In this document: in pieces, positions 60,954 through 64,000 of the stretch
Layout of the letters: each line of letters opens with the position of its first letter
Numbering within the stretch: the first letter of the stretch is position 1
Assembly: GCA_903882875.1 (NCBI GenBank)
Contig: CAIRYQ010000042.1
Span: 1-64,000 of the forward strand
DNA length: 64,000 nt
Reading direction: 5' to 3'
Origin: an uncultured Spartobacteria bacterium
Lineage (GTDB): Bacteria > Verrucomicrobiota > Verrucomicrobiia > Chthoniobacterales > Chthoniobacteraceae
Position numbers and translations under genes: made by a program
Notes under the pieces: model-generated
The model's input: the letters and a program-made list of their open reading frames with translations, nothing else
What the model was told of the DNA's origin: nothing
Databases searched by the model: none

Positions 60954-61054
60954 TTGAACCACGAACAGACACAAATGAAGCAAAGACGCCTCCTTGAGAT
61001 GCTCTGTGCCGCCTTGAATCCCATTCGTGTGCCTTCGTTTCCATTCGTGATTCC
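60954..61054. repeat. CACGAA-type inverted repeat upstream of the BI-1 gene
   Basis: The left arm (60954-60980) holds ACCACGAACAGACACAAATG, and the right arm (61019-61054) holds the complement units CCATTCGTG twice, with a third near CTTCG. About 15 of 20 positions pair. Such ACCACGAATGGACACGAATGG-like units are, as I recall, spread widely in PVC genomes, but I cannot check that here. Confidence 0.6.
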
Positions 61055-61122
61055 CTCCAAAGCGATTCACTGCCGTGCAGCCGTGTATTGCATCTTTCGG
61101 CGGCCCCGCTATCTTCCGTCGC

Positions 61123-61863
61123 ATGATCCGCACATCCAATCCCACACTGTCTCCGCAAACATTCCAGCAGCCCGTCTCCGTCGGCGAGCAGCGCATGACG
61201 ATTCAGGGCGCGGTGAACAAGACCGGCATCCTCCTCGCCATCTGCTCCATCGCGGCCGTCTTCACATGGAACCGCTTCGGTGCGGATGGCCAGCAGGTCA
61301 TGCCGCTGGTGATTGGCGGTTCCGTCGGCGGACTCATCATGGCCCTCATCACCTGCTTCAAAAAGGAATGGTCCGCCGTGACCGCGCCGATTTACGCGGC
61401 GTGCGAGGGCCTCTTCATCGGCGGCATTTCCGCGCTGTTCAATGCGAAGTGGCCCGGCATCGTGATGCAGGCCGGGATGCTCACTTTCGGCACTCTCTTC
61501 GCGATGCTCGCCGCGTACCGCAGCGGGTTCATCCGTGTGACGGAGAAATTCAAGCTCGGCGTCGTCGCCGCGACCGGCGGCATCTGTCTCATGTATCTCG
61601 TCGGGTGGATCCTCAGCCTTTTCCACATGAACATGTCGTTCCTCTACGGCAACGGCATGCTCAGCATCGGCATCAGCGTCGTGGTCGTCGTGGTGGCCGC
61701 GCTGAATCTCGTGCTCGACTTCGACCTCATTGAGCAGGGCGCGAAGCTCGGCGCTCCGAAATATCTCGAATGGTATTCCGGCTTCAGCCTGCTGGTCACG
61801 CTCGTGTGGCTCTACATCGAAATCCTCCGCCTCCTCGCAAAGCTGAACTCGCGGCGGGACTAG
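61123..61863 (+). CDS. Bax inhibitor-1/YccA family membrane protein
   Basis: Encodes 246 residues from the ATG at 61123. After a 30-residue polar head come seven hydrophobic helices, the first in TGILLAICSIAAVFTW. Family blocks are APIYAACEGLFIGGISALFN, TLFAMLAAYRSGFIRVTEKF, and the C-terminal NLVLDFDLIEQGAKLGAPKY, with the conserved Asp pair of the YccA/BI-1 proton-sensing site. These proteins act as calcium or proton leak channels. The stop codon overlaps that of the convergent NIPSNAP gene (CTAG, 61860-61863). Confidence 0.9.
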   Translation: MIRTSNPTLSPQTFQQPVSVGEQRMTIQGAVNKTGILLAICSIAAVFTWNRFGADGQQVMPLVIGGSVGGLIMALITCFKKEWSAVTAPIYAACEGLFIGGISALFNAKWPGIVMQAGMLTFGTLFAMLAAYRSGFIRVTEKFKLGVVAATGGICLMYLVGWILSLFHMNMSFLYGNGMLSIGISVVVVVVAALNLVLDFDLIEQGAKLGAPKYLEWYSGFSLLVTLVWLYIEILRLLAKLNSRRD

Positions 61864-62654
61864 ATCTCCGAATACGGCTCAGGCGTCAGCAGCTTGTTCG
61901 TGATGTGTGAGACGATTTCCTTGTCGGCGTATTCCGGCACTGCTTTCAGTTGTTTCCACGCATCGTCGCCGCCGAAACTTTTCCACGCCGCCTTGCGCGC
62001 GTCGTCGTCGGGGAACACGAGCAGGTAGGTGAGGTTCGGCATCTTCGCGCCGCCGAGGGCTTCGCCGAAGAGCACGGGCGTGAGGCCCACGCGCTTGAAG
62101 ATCGCCAGCTCATGTTCGTTGAACATTTCGATCTTCTTCAAAGCCGCGCGCTCATTGTGGCTCTCGTAGATGCGCAGGTTCAGCAGCCGCGCCTTCGTCG
62201 TGTCGGGCTTCGCAAGATGCGGGAATCCCTCGATGGCGCCGAGGAAGGAACTCTCGATGCGGTCGTACACCGGGTCGCTCGCCGGCGCGGCGAGGTAATC
62301 GGCGGCGGCGTTTTTGTAATCCGCATCCGCGGCGAGGTGCGAGGAGAGCGTGGCGGCTTCGTCGGGGGACTTGAGGACGATGAGGACGTACACCGCCAGC
62401 TTGCCATCCGGCAGCGTCTCGCTGAACACGCCGACCGGCCCGATGCCCGCGCGCCGCAGCGCCGGGATGAACGCCTTGCCGAGATACGTGTCGAGCACCG
62501 GCTTCTTCGCGGCGTTCAGCGTATAGGTGCTCAGCTTGTAGTATTCGCGCGCCTTGCCATCGGCGGCGGATGCGGCGTTGGAAAGTGCGGCGAGTGCGGC
62601 GGAACCGGCGACGGCCTGCGCGACGGAGGATTGGAGGAAGGTGCGGCGTTTCAT
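61860..62654 (-). CDS. NIPSNAP family protein, exported
   Basis: Encodes 264 residues from the ATG at 62654, where a Tat-type leader begins (KRRTFLQSSVAQAVAGSAAL). Two NIPSNAP-like ferredoxin-fold halves follow: YYKLSTYTLNAAKKPVLDTYL with GVFSETLPDGKLAVYVLIVL, then LLNLRIYESHNERAALKKIEMF and LTYLLVFPDDDARKAAWKSF. The duplicated layout is standard for the family. Function is not established; binding of small aromatic molecules or protein contacts is assumed in relatives. The stop overlaps the convergent BI-1 gene's stop. Confidence 0.82.
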   Translation of the reverse strand: MKRRTFLQSSVAQAVAGSAALAALSNAASAADGKAREYYKLSTYTLNAAKKPVLDTYLGKAFIPALRRAGIGPVGVFSETLPDGKLAVYVLIVLKSPDEAATLSSHLAADADYKNAAADYLAAPASDPVYDRIESSFLGAIEGFPHLAKPDTTKARLLNLRIYESHNERAALKKIEMFNEHELAIFKRVGLTPVLFGEALGGAKMPNLTYLLVFPDDDARKAAWKSFGGDDAWKQLKAVPEYADKEIVSHITNKLLTPEPYSEI

Positions 62655-62813
62655 GGGCCGCGAGCGATACGCGGTCGCGAACGGGAAGGCAATACCGGGC
62701 ATCGCGCGCCCCACCACGCTACGCCTTGCCCAAGACTCCCGAAAACTGCGGACAACGTGATGAGGTACAACAGTTAGGCGATTCGGCTTTGTTCACGGTT
62801 TCTTGAACCAAGG

Positions 62814-63179
62814 TTAGGCATTAAGAGCCTCGACTAGCTGAGGACGCATGACCCACTGAAAATGTGCATCCTCCGGCTGGTCTGGGTTGCTGGTGGCTAG
62901 AATCGTAGTCCAAATCTTAGAGCCGTCCTTGCGCTTCTCGGGCTGGAGGCTCAATCGCGCGCCGAGCGTCTTGCCAAGTTGTCCGTATTGTAGATTGGCG
63001 GTACCGTAGTCCGAGTAGCCAGCGGCTTGCGCGAGTTGCGTGGCTGTGAGCGTGTGGTTGGATGCCTGGAAGTGAGCCTCAAGCATGTCGCGCTGCTGCT
63101 TGCTGATGTCTGCGCGACTCGCTAAAAGAGCATTCTTGAAATCTTTGCTGGTAACGGCGTCGCTTGCGGAGTTGTTCAT
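62814..63179 (-). CDS. Unknown small protein (resembles partners of HNH nucleases)
   Basis: Encodes 121 residues from the ATG at 63179. The upstream in-frame extension runs into the palindromic array and is rejected. A helical N-terminal region (SKDFKNALLASRADISKQQR) is followed by TATQLAQAAGYSDYGTANLQYGQLGKTL, which I recall from proteins next to or fused with HNH endonucleases; this is a memory of pattern, not a match. The C-terminus is strand-like (SKIWTTILATS). There is no signal peptide. It lies immediately downstream, in its own direction, of the palindrome array. Confidence 0.5.
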   Translation of the reverse strand: MNNSASDAVTSKDFKNALLASRADISKQQRDMLEAHFQASNHTLTATQLAQAAGYSDYGTANLQYGQLGKTLGARLSLQPEKRKDGSKIWTTILATSNPDQPEDAHFQWVMRPQLVEALNA

Positions 63180-63260
63180 AGGTTGATTTATCGGAGTGGA
63201 CGGAGAATCGCCAGTCGTATAGCTGGAAAGGCGGGGATGTCGAGCGGTTCCGGGATGTGC

Positions 63261-63466
63261 GGAGGCATCATGGTTGATGCCGCTCGGTATCAACCATGAT
63301 GCGTTTGGAATCAGCGTTGTTCCGATGGGAATCACCGTTGATGCCCATCCGTATCAATGGTGATGCGTTTTGGTTCATCGTTGATGCGCAGCCGTATCTT
63401 TGATGATGCGTTTTGAATCATCATTGATGCCATCCGGCATCAACGTTGATGCCCTGTGGCATCAAT
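63261..63466. repeat. Tandem array of about nine 21-22 bp imperfect palindromes
   Basis: Units run at 63273, 63295, 63316, 63337, 63358, 63380, 63401, 63423 and 63445, each 21-22 bases, after a half unit at 63261-63271. The idealised unit is GTTGATGCC, four variable bases, GGCATCAAC, so each unit is itself a near palindrome. Units 1, 8 and 9 fit best; 2 and 3 are decayed. There are no spacers, so this is not a CRISPR. It fills the gap between the two flanking minus-strand genes. Confidence 0.92.
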
Positions 63467-63487
63467 TTGGGCGCTTTTTGCCCCGGC

Positions 63488-63973
63488 TCAGGGCTTCTTG
63501 GTGGCGGGCTTGGGGGTGGTGGGGCCGCGGCCGGGGTAGCTGGCCTTGAGGTCGCTGTGGATGTCTTCGGCTCCCGCGGTGCCGGCTTTGGCGGCGAGGG
63601 GGAGGTAGTTGTAGTAGAAGAGGTCGGCGTTGAGCATGTCGGCGCCGGCGACGGTCTGGGTGTCCACGAGGGGCTGGAGGATGGTGTTGACCTTGGCGAT
63701 GATGCGGCCGAGGGCGTCCCATGCGGCCTGCTCCTTGTCGTATTCGGTGAGGTCTATGGTGCCGGGGACGGTGGCGGCCTGCTGGTGCATGTAGTCGCGG
63801 CATTTTTCGTGGAAGGGGAGGCGCTGGTCGCTGAGCTTGAAGTAGCCCGCGCGCTGGTCGTCGGTGATGGTCATGGCAAAGGCGGCGATTTTCGCGATGA
63901 GCGCGTCGGCGGCGGCGATGATGTCGGCTTCCTGCTGGGAGGTGATGACGATGGAGAGGTCGTTCTGTTGCAT
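63488..63973 (-). CDS. Unknown helical protein with Lys/Pro-rich tail
   Basis: Encodes 161 residues, starting at the ATG at 63973. The body looks helical (EADIIAAADALIAKIAAFAM, DKEQAAWDALGRIIAKVN). A conserved-looking NADLFYYNYLPLAAKAG segment and a basic Pro/Thr/Lys tail end the protein. There is no signal peptide or membrane helix. The palindromic array lies 22 bases after its stop. I do not recognise the family; similar proteins may be multi-copy in Verrucomicrobiota, but that is recollection only. Confidence 0.55.
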   Translation of the reverse strand: MQQNDLSIVITSQQEADIIAAADALIAKIAAFAMTITDDQRAGYFKLSDQRLPFHEKCRDYMHQQAATVPGTIDLTEYDKEQAAWDALGRIIAKVNTILQPLVDTQTVAGADMLNADLFYYNYLPLAAKAGTAGAEDIHSDLKASYPGRGPTTPKPATKKP

Positions 63974-64000
63974 GGGAGTGTGTTGGTTTTGGTAGGAGCG

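Noticed and set aside
63261-63466. CRISPR array
   Set aside because: Units abut directly with no unique spacers, vary in sequence, and no cas gene is in the window.

Overview
The window looks like a piece of a GC-rich Verrucomicrobiota chromosome, or a close relative in the PVC group. Evidence: several secreted cytochrome-c-like proteins and their partners (DUF1549/DUF1553, DUF1501, DUF1552, DUF1592/DUF1588/DUF1585 and the sorbosone-dehydrogenase/CxxCH type), many twin-arginine leaders, prenyltransferase-fold secreted proteins, a Lys-rich small basic protein and a fused cbb3 oxidase subunit. No tRNA, rRNA, CRISPR array or phage module was found.

Layout. 1-2450 is visibly AT-richer than the rest and starts with the 3' end of an IS630-type transposase, followed by a membrane protein, an acyl-carrier-like protein and an exported protein; it reads as an acquired patch. 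2443-3451 is mostly debris containing one orphan Ig-like domain. 3452-9815 holds housekeeping and accessory genes: a YacP/Rae1-type NYN protein, holA, an HEXXH protease, a Tat-exported glycosidase-like protein and a PocR/AraC regulator. 9888-17836 is one tightly overlapping cbb3 oxidase operon (Cys-rich ORF, ccoS, fused ccoNO, ccoQ, monohaem ccoP, ccoG, a 43-aa membrane peptide, a TauE/SafE-like protein, ccoI). 18554-23459 has an exported phosphatase and a DUF1549/DUF1553-DUF1501 pair. 23605-28244 is a five-PAS hybrid histidine kinase translationally coupled to a response regulator with a Cys-rich tail. 28330-33255 (minus) is a DUF1552 / caspase-FGE / DUF1592 operon. 33379-40445 (minus) is a run of secreted proteins: two prenyltransferase-fold proteins, YdjY, an alpha/beta hydrolase and FecR. 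40712-43625 has HD, FIST and permuted NlpC/P60 proteins. 43657-47243 is a two-gene, split form of the PVC haem protein. 47711-49678 is rfbB-rfbD (dTDP-rhamnose). 50447-51748 is a phosphofructokinase. 53321-56820 carries glucarate dehydratase, a lipoprotein with two retropepsin-like domains and 5-dehydro-4-deoxyglucarate dehydratase. Then come recN, a large DUF1592 cytochrome, a Bax-inhibitor-1 protein, a NIPSNAP protein, and two unknown genes separated by a tandem array of about nine 21-22 bp imperfect palindromes.

How the parts fit. The cbb3 operon supplies a high-affinity terminal oxidase with its copper and haem maturation factors. The many exported CxxCH proteins probably belong to periplasmic oxidation of sugars or polymers, a lifestyle also suggested by the glucarate genes (glucarate to 5-dehydro-4-deoxyglucarate to 2-oxoglutarate semialdehyde) and the glycosidase-like protein. 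rfbB and rfbD feed surface polysaccharide synthesis.

The strongest unexplained signals are: the palindromic array at 63261-63466; a family of intergenic elements made of short-period repeats in inverted orientation (48686-48794, 55789-55882, 60954-61054, perhaps 49701-49778); a 30-bp stem-loop inside the ORF that opens the cbb3 operon; and a caspase-like/FGE fusion lacking the caspase His, lodged between DUF1552 and DUF1592 genes.
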